DNA of 64,000 nucleotides, from the NCBI GenBank assembly GCA_016802295.1, contig JAESIW010000157.1, forward strand, positions 739,951 through 803,950, written 5' to 3'. The notes below the pieces were generated by a model. It worked only from the letters and a program-made list of their open reading frames with translations, was not told the DNA's origin and ran no database searches. Source of the DNA: Brachionus rotundiformis (lineage: Eukaryota > Rotifera > Eurotatoria > Ploima > Brachionidae). Positions 11,881-24,200 of the stretch are shown piece by piece (positions within the stretch are counted from its first letter, which is position 1; each line of letters opens with the position of its first letter). The position numbers were made by a program, and so were the translations under genes.

Positions 11881-14800
11881 GAATATTAATTTGATATAAA
11901 CTTATTGCTTTTTTTTAAAAATTCAAATCAAATCTTTTAAGTTATGGAAACCGAACTTCAACTATCAGGATCTAAGGGAACCAGACTTTATTTCAGTTAG
12001 CTAGATAATTTTTTCTTAATCTAAAAATATTTTTTAGTGACCGTTTCTTATTAAATTAAAAATTCAACAAGTCAACATTTTTTTTTAGCAAAATCAATTT
12101 GATTAATTATTTGTTTCGTAAACAAATTTAATATTACTGATTTTTTTAATTTGCCAGCAAAAATGTTATAAAATTCCTTTTTTTGTTTTCACAAATATTA
12201 GCCCTCTAATTAAATATTAAAATTAGTTAAATTAAACTCAATTAATTAGTCAATTTTTTAAGGTTTTAATTTAATTTAGTATATTTTTGATTGTAATTTA
12301 TCCAATTTTTTAGTTAAATTATATTAGATAAAATTTTAAAATATTAATTTTAATATTAAGAAGCAAATATTTATAAGTTTTTATTAATTATATTAAGAAA
12401 TTATTCAAATTATCAAAAAATAGTTTAATCTTTAATTATTGTAGAATTTTTCGAAATTAACAATGAAAAATGACCAAGTTTTTATTTGTTTAACCTGAAA
12501 ACCCTTAATCTTCATAGAATCTTAATTTTTAAAAAAAATATTCAAACATTAAAAGAAAAACAAAGAGTTGGTTTTTCGGATCTTAAGATTTTACATGAAT
12601 TAATAAGGCTTCACATAGTCTCAAAAACAATTTTTAAAATGATACAAGTAGTGGACCCAAATAGAATTAAAACAACACCTAATCACATTCGAATTAGATT
12701 TTTAATTATTTTCTTAAAGTATAAACCCAACTAAAAGAAAGTCCTTTGAATAATTTATTCAAATCTTGAAAAAAATCATATTAATAATGTTTTCTCTAGA
12801 ATCGATTTATTTTTCAATTAAACTAAAATTTAGTTTTAAAACAACCATCTGTTTTACCAAGAGGTTTGAGATCAATCGAGCGTAATTAGAACTATTCTAA
12901 AAAATGACAAAGAAAATGATAAATTGAATTTATTTATTTCTATTTTTTTAAGACTTAATCTCTTGTCGACATTTTAAGAAATTAGTTTAATTAGCCATTT
13001 AGTGTCATTACTTTTTTTAAAAAATAAATATAAAAACTTTGGTTGAGTTTTGTTCTCGGTATTATTTTTCTTTTTTCTAATATATATGTAGTTAGAACTG
13101 ATTTGAATAAAATTTATTATACTTAGATTAGATAATCAAATAAAAATATAACAATTTGTTAAGAAACAAACTCTTTAAATCAAGATATTTAATAAAGAAA
13201 TAATATTTTTTCAAAAAGCTTCAAAAGACTCAAAATTTTTAATGCCTATATTATATGCTTTTACTATTTTTCATCTTCAATATAACTCAAGTATATTTTT
13301 TGATGATAATTGCTATTTATATTTTTTTAAATTTTCATATTTCAGACATCACGCTAATTTTTTGCTGAGCTCAAATACAGTAAAAGTTTTTCAAAAAAAA
13401 AATATTTTTTTTTTTAACTTGTCTAAATATTTAAATTACTCTGGAGTTAAATAATTTTTCTATAATGAAATTTCATCTAGTTATACTTTGATTAAGAATG
13501 CATAAATACACACTCAAAGGCTAAATCATTCTTAGCTTTATATATATAATCAATATTAATTTTCAAAGTTTCTTTTGTTTGCTGTATTTACTTAGTAATT
13601 TATTTTTCAAGAAAGTTGCCAAAATATATAATCAAGATCATTCAAGACACCTGTATTTTGTCAAATAGTTAATCAAATTTCAATTTTGATCAAGTCAAAT
13701 TTTATCTATATGATTTTCATAGAATGGTTTTAAAAGTTTATTTAATTTTTAGAGTGATTATCTGAATTTTCATCAATAGCTCTCGAGAATTCTAATGGTA
13801 CTCGAAAGCACACTTAAATAATTAGTCTTTTTTGGTAGCTTTACCTAAAGCAAGGTTACGACAAATTTTTTAAACAAAAACTTTTTTAGCTAGAAATAAT
13901 CTACTACCTAGTTTACAGTCTCCTGATGAATGGAGCTAAATTTTTAAGATAATTTCTTTTATTTAAATAAAATTTTCCTTAAATATTTTTTATTAGAATT
14001 TAATTTTTTATTTCAATTTAGAATACATATTACGCCCGAATTGTGAGAGAGCTCATTGAATTAACAGGTAGAGTAACATGTTTTGGAAATGAGAAAAAAC
14101 GTGTTGTAAAAATGTTTTTTTTTGGGCTGACATTACTCTAAATTAATTAATAGAATAGTTTTATAAAATTTGATTAGCGTAATGTTTTTGCTAAATTTCC
14201 TAGCACAGAGCTTGTGTTGCATTCGATGACTCTTTTACATAGATCGTAATTAATTTTCACGGACCTGAATAAATTAGAGATTATCAAAATCATTTTAAAT
14301 TTAATGCAATGGCGCAATTTAAATTTATTAATACTAAGCTGCGCATATTCCACAGAATTTTGCAGCTGTTTTTCAATTGATTCTTTTTTTAAATGCGTAA
14401 ATAATAATTATGAAATTAATTCAAATAGCATTTAGTAAATAAGATTTAATAAAATTCAATTTTTCAAAATAAAGTGAATTTTGAGATTAGATTAAGATTC
14501 ATCAAGCATAAATAATTTTGGAAATCGATTTTTTCGCAATATATAGTAGTTTAGATAGTTTTTATTAGATGAAGATATATTGCGTATATTATTAAATATT
14601 TTGCATAAAATTTGACTAAATTGTTTATATTTTAAAATTTAAAATTACTCTATTTTAGTTCTATATTATTTTTAAATAAAATTTCAATTATGAGTTAAAA
14701 TAATTGGATTAATTAATCTAATGAATTTTAATTGAAAAAAAATTTTGACCTAGGAAATCCGGTTGAATTATCAAGAAAATGAGTTCAAAGATAAATAAAA

Positions 14801-17800
14801 TATTTTTTTAATTAATTAAGTCGACCGCTCGTCGAAAAAAATCAAAAGATTTGTCAAATTTTTAAGGTCAGAATTATATCAAAGTTTCGAGGTTATCGTG
14901 GTTAAGTTTTTTAAATGTTAATTATTTTTAACTCTTCATAAAGTTTTTAATTTTTAATGAATATTTAATTTTGACTATTTGACAAATATTTGATATTTTT
15001 TCGACAAGTTGATTAAGACAAACAAGAAAAAAGATATCTTGCCAATGGTAATAAATTAAAATTTCTTATGTAATTTGAATACAAGTTGTTAGGAATCTAA
15101 ATGAGAGTTAAATTTCCCACACCAACTAATAAGTTTTAGTTTTTTTTTTCAAATACTGTCTTTATATATAAATATAAAAAACATTTTGCAAATTTTAAAA
15201 TATTATTCTAGAATTTTTTTAATTATCGAGCAGCAGGTTCTTCAATAATTTAGTCAATTACTTAACCTTTAATTAAATGCTAGCAACAGTTAGATTATTA
15301 AGTGTAGCGAGTCTAGGTATATTGACATATATTCATCTTTAGCAATTGGCATAATCGAAAAGTTTATTTTATATTATATAAAAACTTATTAGATATTGCA
15401 AAAACAGATTCGAATCTTTTTAATATTTTACGTAATTTTCTATTTGAGTTTTATACATAAAAAAATAATACAAAATTAATTCCTAGAAAAAAAAACAATA
15501 AAATATTTAATTATATCAATTTTGGCTGTTTATAAGATATTTTAAAAAATTTAAATTTCTAAAACTGACAGCAAAGTATTATGTTGGAATATATTTATTT
15601 TAAAGGTAAGATTTAATGTTTTTAAAAATTTTAGTATTTGTTATAAATATTAATATTAAATAGGAATTCTTAAGTTTTTTAAATTAAGAAATGTAATTAA
15701 AGTGTTCATTTTACACAAACTGAATATCAAAATTTGTTTTTTTTTTCAGACTGATATTAATTTATGAATATTTTCAATTTAGGATAATCAAAAACAAATT
15801 AGTCGTTGTAGGTTTTAGTTGACCAAAAGTTATGGTAATGATTACACTTATGAGTAATAAATGCAAATTTGTAGTTAACCCAATTCATATTCATGAAAAT
15901 GAGACACAAAATTTTCATAGACAATCTAAAAAAGATAGTTATAAAGAATAAAATTTAAGTGCTAAACAATAAAAGAAGAAATTTTTAGGTCAAAATTACC
16001 AATGTGAAAATAGGAATTAGATTTTTACATAATACTTCATTTTTATAATTAATCAAATGCTAAACTTTCCAGATCTATTTATTTTTACAATTGATGTAAA
16101 ACTTAGTTTTTTTTACTGATAAATAAAATAGTGAAAGAGGATTGGAAAAACGAAAAAAATCATACGTTTTTAGTAATAATTTATGAAAAACAGAATTTTA
16201 ATAATTAAATACTTGGCCAGATTGTTTAAATTTTTTTATTAAGTTCATATCTTTTTCTTAAGACGACAAAAATAATAATTTCGAAAATATTTTTGTAATG
16301 AAGATTTCTTGATACAGTTTGTAGAAGATTTATAATTATTAATTGATTTTATCAAGACAATTTTATTCAAAATTATCTTATTGTCATATCGATTAGTTTA
16401 AAAGCAATTTCCTCAATATTTCAAACCAAAAAAGTAAAATTAATTTAAGATGCTAGTTAATTAACTCATAGATGAGTCCTAAGGACAAATTCAAAAATTT
16501 TAGACAATTATTAATTTAGAACTTAAATGATTAAAGGAACTCAAAATTAAACTATTCTATGCATCGTCAAAATTTAAAATACAAGTTTTTTGTTTACTAT
16601 TTAATTAATATAAATAGGTTAGTCGGAAATTATTAACTCTTTAGAAGCAAAAAAATAACATCAAAGTGATCGGTATTTTTATTAAATTTTCGATTTTGAT
16701 GATAAAATAGGTTTTCAGCCTATTAATTATAGGTATTAAAAATTTGATCGAATTCAAAACTCGAATCAATCAATCATTTAGTTCAAAATAATTTTTTTAA
16801 ATAATAAAATCATCAAGATTTAAAAAAAATAGTAACCTAATTCAATGAGAGAATAAAATATTTATTCCTAAGGCAGTTTTTATAAATTTGATTTGTTTAA
16901 GTCCAAAATGACTTATTCAGTTAGGTGATTCTAGTCCAAACTAAATGACTTATTTGACAAAAAATTTAATCATTCAAAACTTATCTGATAAGGTCTCGAT
17001 TGGTCACTTCATTAAGTTCTAATTTAAATTTTCACGAGCATTCAACGAGTTGACTAGTGATAATTAAAAATATTTTTAAAATAAATTCGGACAACTTTAT
17101 TTTTTTAACTCATTACGATAAGTCAAGATATCAAGCGAGTTAGCCCATTATTTATTGATGAACAGAAGAAGCTAATCTATCATTATTTTAACACTTTGGG
17201 AAACTAATTTATCAGAATTTTGGGTTTTGTTTAAGCGTAAAGCTTAGCCCTTTTGGTTAAGATTTCACCTTTTAAATAAAAGTATTTTTGTAAACCACTT
17301 TTAAAAAAGATTCATTTGATTTGAGAAGAATTTTAGTTAGATTTGGCTATTCGAGAATTTAATTACTATAAAAATTAATATTTTTTAGGTTTTTTGGGAA
17401 AAAATTATCTGTAACCTTTGCTAAAATATAATCCAAATTAAATAAATTATGAGACAAACATTTTTAAACTGAATCTGGGCTATTTTTACGAGTTAATTGA
17501 GTATAAAATTTAAATCATAAGTTTGTGAAAAATTTTAATAATTATTAGGGAAATCTTTTTTTTTTATTTAAGTATTCTGAAGATATAAAAAAGTGAGTCG
17601 TTCTATTTGAAAATTCAAAGTGTTTATTTTTAATATAGGTCTTTAAAACTTATCAGGCTTAATTTATTTATCAACGAAAAATAAAACTAATTAAATACTA
17701 AAAGAATTGAAGTTTTCAACTAGAAAAAAAACAGAAAAAAATTAAATTTTTGGTTAATAATCAAAAAATAATTTTAAATAACAGAGAATCACAAAAAAAT

Positions 17801-18873
17801 TGATTCAAAATTTATTTATTATTATTCGATATGATAAATTAATTAGAAATAAAGGTGATTTATTTATTAATATTAAGCAACAAGGATCTTTCTAGACCTA
17901 ACGATTTTTCTAATAATTATGAAAGTGAAAAAGGGCTAATTTGGTCTTCTAGATTTAAAGTTTATCTTATCACAATTTAGTCGGTCTTTATTATATTTCA
18001 TTTGCCAAGTACTTAAAAAAATAACACTTAGACTAATTTGCCTCGTAGATAATGTTTTCTTTATAGAAAATATACGGCTATTTGTATTAGTTACTCGGAG
18101 ATATCGGACCATTCAAACACCTAGCATATATTTGTCTTAATTACAGGTATATTGGCCCAGGGCGTAATTTTCTTATTCTCATTTAGGCATTGTTTCATGT
18201 AAATTTGTAATTAGAGACTATGTAAACTTTATATTTGAAAATAATCAACAATTTTTTGGTGACTAGACTACCAAGCGCTCGTTTATATAGTCACTTAAAC
18301 TAGAAATATTTTTTGTCAAGCTGAAATGAAGATATGGTATTCAAGATATGGTTTCCTTGAGAAAAGTTTATGTTCCCAAATGTAATTTAGAACTTAAAAA
18401 TAAACAATACTGTTTATGAACTAGACAATTATACTCATAATTTACTCGCTTGCAAGCATTCATTTCGTTCAACTAGAACAAAATTCTCATTAATATTGCA
18501 AAGCATTTTTCTCTTTATATCTTTAAGTTAAACCAATTTCAAAAACAATTATTCATCTCAAATTCATTATATATTTTTTGAAAAGATTTGATCTATATTG
18601 ATTAATAATATGTGTAAATTATATTTATAGAATGTGACTTCATGCTCAATAAGGAATACCGCAATAATGGGATCTAATTTGTGCATTTGCTCATTTGATT
18701 TGATTTATTGATTTTAGCACTCAAACAATATTTCTAATCAATCAATATCCGTCTACTTAAAATCTTATCTTAAATTACTTTATTTTTTAGATTATTAAAG
18801 CTACTTAAGAATGAATTTTTTTTAAATTCTGTTTGCTTGATTGAGAATTTTACAAATTAGCAAAAAATTAGGA
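11881..18873. other. 7-kb gene-poor AT-rich region
   Basis: Between the retrotransposon fragment and the Rap2-like gene I found no gene that I can support. Two short open frames (12486-12734 and 13242-13454) have AT-driven composition and no recognisable motif. Coding-like patches at 14023-14262 are open on both strands but connect to nothing. The 3' part should include the promoter and 5' UTR of the Rap2-like gene; an in-frame stop at 18838-18840 separates it from that gene's ATG. Confidence 0.4.
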
Positions 18874-19748
18874 ATGAAAGAATATAAGGTTGTTATTTTG
18901 GGTCCTGGTGGCGTTGGAAAATCGGCCCTTACTGTTCAATTCATTAGTGGAAAATTTGTTGAACGGTACGACCCAACTGTTGAGGTATATTTTTTTTCAT
19001 TAGCGTATAATTCTTGGTTAAATTTAAATCTTAATTTTAGGATTTTTATCGAAAAGAAATTGAAATAGATGGATATCCAGCAATATTGGAAATACTGGAT
19101 ACAGCTGGTACAGAGCAGTTCGCATCAATGCGAGATTTATACATAAAGAATGGACAGGGCTTCATAATTGTCTACAGTTTAACCAGCAAGCAGAGTTTCA
19201 ATGACTCAAAGCTGATCCGGGACCAAATTTTGAGGGTAAAAGGCAGTGAAAAAGTCCCTATTGTTCTAGCAGCAAACAAATCTGATTTAACTGGGCCTCA
19301 GAGAGAAGTGTCCACTGATGAAGGCTATAATTTGGCAAACGAATGGTGTGTTCCATACATAGAAACCTCGGCTAAAAATTCCACTATAGTTAATTGCCTT
19401 TTTGCCGAAATAGTCAAAGAAATGAACCTAAAATGTAGTAATTATTATGGAAACAAAAAGGAAAAGAGAAAGACCAAAAAATTATCTCTGCCAGTTGTGG
19501 ACAAATCGAATCATCAAAATGGAACTACCAAAACAAACTCGTCAGACTCATCCTATTCTAATTCTTTTAAAGAAACCACTAAATTTAAAAAGTCCAAGTC
19601 TGGATTTGTTAAGTCCCAGCTATGCTTTGGTTGCTGTCGATTAGGACATGATAAATCTAATTGTAATAGCAGTAATAATAATATTATTGAGTACAGTTTT
19701 TCCGACAAAAATACCGGCAGCAAAAAAAGTACTTGTTCAATTTTATAA
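18874..19748 (+). CDS. Rap2-like small GTPase with C-terminal zinc knuckle
   Basis: Ras-family GTPase of two exons, 18874-18984 and 19041-19748; 272 residues against about 183 for Rap2. All G motifs are intact: P-loop GPGGVGKS, switch I YDPTVEDFYRK, DTAGTEQF, NKSD and ETSAK. Phe after the effector Asp (EDFYRK) is the Rap2 mark, since Rap1 has Ser, and Thr in DTAGTEQ is the Rap mark. After the G domain (to about residue 170) comes a basic, Ser/Asn-rich extension with a CX2CX4HX4C zinc-knuckle pattern at residues 232-245. The protein ends with CAAX box CSIL (269-272), where the final Leu predicts geranylgeranylation. An in-frame stop upstream fixes the ATG. The extension is unusual: in Rap2 this region is short and carries palmitoylated cysteines. 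It is convergent with the EGF-repeat gene. Confidence 0.92.
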
Positions 19749-20111
19749 AAATTTTAAACTAGCTTCGAATCTTAATATTCGGACTTATAAAAAAACAGTG
19801 GCCATAAGTCGAAGACTTCTAACTAGTCTCGGATGAATATCGCAGAATGAATCTGGTTAATATTTTATTCTTAGCCGGTTGATTTGGGCCTAAATTTCGT
19901 GTAAATAAAATTCCGGTTTTTTAAAATCAAACAACACACTCTCAAATAGTTTTTATTAAAAAAAAATTTTTATGCTTATTTAAAGAAAATTATTCAAAAT
20001 CGATCACTATTTCATTTATATTTGTTTTTATAAAATTAATTTTTAATGTAATTTATAAAAAATATGCTAAAAATAAATTTTTGAAAAGAATGTTTTTATT
20101 CTGAGTTAAAC
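19749..20111. other. intergenic, convergent 3' ends
   Basis: A 363-base interval between the stop codons of the Rap2-like gene (+) and the EGF-repeat gene (-). It is AT-rich with AATAAA-like words on both strands, consistent with two facing 3' UTRs. Nothing else was seen. Confidence 0.4.
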
Positions 20112-23100
20112 TCATTTGGAACAATTGCATGTTGGCACACAGTCTTGATTGGCAGGCTTTAAAATTTCGAATCCAGTTAAACACTTGCAAGTAAGGCTAT
20201 TTCGGTTGCATGCTGCATTTTGGCCACAATAAGTTTGTCCCAAACAACTGTCACTTGACACTTCCAAAATTTGATTATGAGTTTGTTCTAGAAAAAATAA
20301 ATGATTTTTATTTAATTTAATAATTCGAAATGAAAAGAGTTGTCATTTATTATAAAAAAATCATCTTGCTAAATGAGTTTAATGTTTTTTTTCCTTGAAG
20401 ATAATATTTTAAAATATTAAAATATTATTTTTAAATGTTAACCAGTCATTAATTTTTAGCCTCTAGATAAATAAGTCTACTATTCTCATAGAATTTTTAA
20501 TTCATTTACAAATGAATGCGAACATGGATAAATTGATAATGATTTAATCAATTTTTTTATTATCTTTTGTTAATAATTTCAATTATAAAATTTTCTATTA
20601 GTAGTATTAGTAGTAGTAAATAATACTGCGACCCTATCGGGTTAAGCTTCGAAGCTATGGCAGTAAATTAGACTGTTTCTTGATCCATTTGTCTAAGTTA
20701 ATTTTGAAGCTAATGATTGATTCGAAATTGAAGATGTACTGAGGTAGACTATTCCAAACATTAACAACTGGAATTTTTAAGAAATGATATTGCATGCAAC
20801 TTTTTACATCTTCTCCAACTGAACATTTGACATGTCTTCTAAAGCTATATAACTGATTTCGAGAATAATTTATACCATTTTCAAAATTGATAATTTTATA
20901 TCTGTAAACTTATGGCAAACTCTAAATGAGGTCTAACCAGTGCTGTGTAGAGCATTCTCAATGAATCAATGTTTAAATTCCTGAAACTTTTTCTGATCTT
21001 AGCCAAAACACGATTTCCACGACTTAAGCAATATTTTACTTGGTTAGTCCACTTAAGTTACTTTGAACATAAATGCCTAAATCGTTTCCAATAATTGTTT
21101 TAGATAAATTCTTTGTACCGTATCAGCTAAAGATGGTATAGTAAAACAAAGGATTTTTTGAATAAATACTTTTTATACAAAAAAAGAAGATCGATAGCAA
21201 AGATAGTTTTTTTCATGATTGATTGAAAGCTTATGAATAATTTGCAAAAATTCTTATTTAATTCTTATATCATGTTTTTCTCATCGTTTAAAATATTATT
21301 GAATTAGAATCATAATTTTTAAATTTTTCAAATTAAATTGTTTTTAAGAATTATAAATATAAAATGATCTTACTGCATAAACCATTTACCAGGGTAAAAC
21401 CAGAGTAACAAATACATTTTCCTTGTTGACATTTTGCATAAATTGGACAGTCATTACTCGTACCACATCCATTATTAGGAAGATAATCTTTTTGCAAAAC
21501 TAAAAAAATAGCTAAAATTAAATTTAAACAAGTCATAAAAATTACTGCATGAATCAACAACTTTTATGTAACCAGAAATACAATCACATAATCCTTGTAC
21601 ACAAACCATGTTTTTTCCACATGTGATGGCATCATTATTGTAACACTGCGACTTCAACTTTTTTCCATATTCTTTTTTTTAATGTTAGTACTTATAAAAT
21701 TTATTATGAAATTTAAAAAAATTTACCACAATAAATCTGATTATTTTGGGTATTAATAGCCTCATAGTATCCTGTTTTACATTTACATATTTTAGCCGTA
21801 TTCATACAATTTGAACCCGAACAAGTAATCAAACATGAAGAGTTATGATCAATACAATCTTTATCTATTGAGCAATATTCACCAATTTTTTTGATAGATG
21901 TTGTCCTTGCCGGATATATGTCATAAAAATAATTCATAAACTCTGTATGGATATAATCTGTACTGTTTAGCACAGTCACTAATTTTATGTCTTTTGCAGT
22001 CATTAATTCAGTAACTAGGCTTTTAAACAATGTTTCCGTAAGCTTTATGGCTTGGTTTAGTCCAATCTTAAGTTGGATTAGCCACCTAGCATTTTCTTTC
22101 GAGTATTCAAAAACATCAACATCCAACATGCTATAACTGCTGAAATCAAGCGATTTATTTGAATATTTATAAAGAATTTGATCATATGAATTTTTTGTAA
22201 ATGACATTATTTGATCCAGTTCGTCAGCAGGGACCAAAGTGTCTTGGTAAATAAATTGAAAGAATATTAAAGATGTTGTTATGGATGATAAATCTTAATA
22301 ATTAAATTTTTAATCAAGAATTTTTTGTTATTTATTCTCGTTTATATAAATTTACAGCAATCGTATTCATTTGATGAAGTCATTCCAGGATCACACAAAC
22401 ATGTTTTTTGATTGCTACAAAAAGCGTTCAATCCACACTCCGTTCCCACAGAACAAACTGAGTTCAATTTGATTGAACCAGGGACTAATTAAACGCATAA
22501 TAATTAAATATTGTTTCTAATAAATAAAATATCTATCCATATTTACCACAAAAAGAATTATCTAAATGGTAACCCATAAAACAAGTGCATACTGAATTTT
22601 TACATCTCATCAAAGGACTTTTTGCTTGGCAATCACTATCCGTGTTACACGAAAGTTTTTCATTTTGTTGTGATACTAAGATAAATAACAAAAGTCTTTT
22701 AAGATCTAATTTAGAGTTAAAAAATACCACAAAGACCCTTTTGGTAAATAAATCCTGGTTTACAAACGCATTTTCTCTTATGACAAATTGAATTGGAAAA
22801 GCAATCAGTATCAGCATTACAATAATCCTGATAAATAAGCTTAGACTTAGCTTTTTGAAAATTTACACATTTAATATTATATCTTTTAATAACTTACTAC
22901 ACTCAAAATACCCATTGCTAGTAGAAATAATAGATATAAATCCAGGATTACATTTACATCTTGAATCATATTCATTAATTTCTTTTTGGCAGACCATATT
23001 TTTGTCACACTCATTTTTGCTTTCGCACAAAGCACCCAATTGCAAATTCCCACTTGACTTAGAAAAAGATAACAGATCATTTTGATTTTTATCTTAATAT

Positions 23101-23932
23101 CAAATTTGGTTAAATAACAATAATTTTAAACATTTTTTAATACTCATTAAATCTGATGAATCAGTTATAAAATTTAAACTTTTTAAAGGATTTGTTTTAA
23201 GATATTGTAAAACTTTGTTAAGATATTCATTGCCAATATTTGTACCATTTTGAGATTCGTAGGCGATTTTTTTCTTAAATTTGATTGTAGAATTTATAAA
23301 GCATGTTTGATCATTTCGAATTAAGTTTGGTTTACAATCAACATTGTTAACAAAATATCTGTGGTAATTTTTACCCAATTTTTCCGACAAATCTTTCTCA
23401 ATCTAATGCAACTTTTGAGTTTCTTGTTGCAATTAATTTTTAGCTTACCTGAGTTAGAATCCGAAATCTAACTTCATCATTTGGTACACCATTTTGAACA
23501 GATACTTGATATTGAAGCCCGAATTCGGATGTCTCAGATGGATCAAATGGTAAAGACGAATCTAATGTATCAAAAGATTAAATAAGTGAATTCGAAAAAA
23601 AAGTACCTTTATTATTTTGAACCAATTGTTGAGTTACTTAAAAATTTTATTAAAATCAATTAACTTTTTTGACAAAAAAATTAATCATACTTTTTGGTCC
23701 AACATAAACACCAAGACCAAAACTAAGGCCAAATAAAACAACAAAAAAAACTATTAAACCAATTACGATAAATATTGATCTTTATTTTAATAATTATATT
23801 TTTAAAAAAAACTCTTCATCATCAAGATTACTTGCAGGTACTCAACGAAGGATTATCGGATATCTCTTTTTCTATCTTTTCAGTAATTATTAGATCTCGT
23901 GAATCCGAAGGCAATTTTCTTTCATTTTCCAT
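20112..23932 (-). CDS. type II membrane protein with EGF-like repeats
   Basis: Thirteen exons on the minus strand: 23832-23932, 23691-23779, 23607-23636, 23449-23561, 23119-23402, 22898-23052, 22728-22850, 22547-22675, 22356-22484, 21727-22242, 21546-21671, 21374-21499 and 20112-20287; 2097 bases, 698 residues. The N-terminus is short, charged and has no signal peptide. A hydrophobic anchor (about residues 35-58) follows, so the rest should be extracellular. Residues about 75-205 have a fold pattern like a SEA domain (inference). Then come Cys-rich EGF-like modules, an insert of about 130 residues at the start of the 516-base exon, and more EGF-like modules to the end. Exons 7-12 are 123, 129, 129, 516, 126 and 126 bases, all multiples of three with phase-1 borders, as in shuffled EGF domains. 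The exon 5/6 junction (23119|23052) is my best fit, not certain. Probably an adhesion or receptor protein. Confidence 0.8.
20596..21163 (-). mobile_element. 5'-truncated non-LTR retrotransposon (CR1-like), copy 2
   Basis: Same family and orientation as the copy at 11077-11880, with long runs of near-identical sequence but internal deletions and more substitutions. It sits in the last intron (20288-21373) of the EGF-repeat gene, in the sense direction. Its 3' end keeps a perfect palindrome AGCTTCGAAGCT (20645-20656) and a second small hairpin (ACCC 20631-20634 / GGGT 20639-20642), then a TAC/TAG microsatellite (about 20596-20620). The 5' end breaks at about 21163, short of the coding part kept in copy 1. 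It cannot move. Confidence 0.85.
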
Positions 23933-24200
23933 CTTGGTTAATTTTTTTTTTTTAGGGAATTATTAGAACAAAAAAATGGACAAATTTAAGAAATATTTAT
24001 TAATAAAAAAAATAAATTCAAAAAAAAGAATCATTAAAAACTCAAATTTCGTCATTTTAAAACATTTAAATGAGTTTAATTTTACCCGATTTTAGATTAA
24101 GTATCTTTTTAGATACCGGTATTTTAAGTAATATGATCAACTTTTAAAAAAAAATTTTAAAATAAAGATTAATTTCAAAAATTTAATGACTTTGTCCTGA

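Noticed and set aside
12486..12734. An 82-codon open frame on the plus strand
   Set aside because: It lacks an ATG at the start, composition is AT-driven, and no family motif or splice context was found.
13242..13454. A 70-codon open frame on the plus strand
   Set aside because: Phe/Tyr/Asn/Lys-rich as expected for random AT-rich DNA; no homology features.
14023..14262. Coding-like patches: plus strand YYARIVRELIELT with a possible donor, minus strand KRVIECNTSSVLGNLAKTLR with a stop
   Set aside because: They lie on opposite strands, are short, and connect to no other exon; perhaps an old element, but not supportable.
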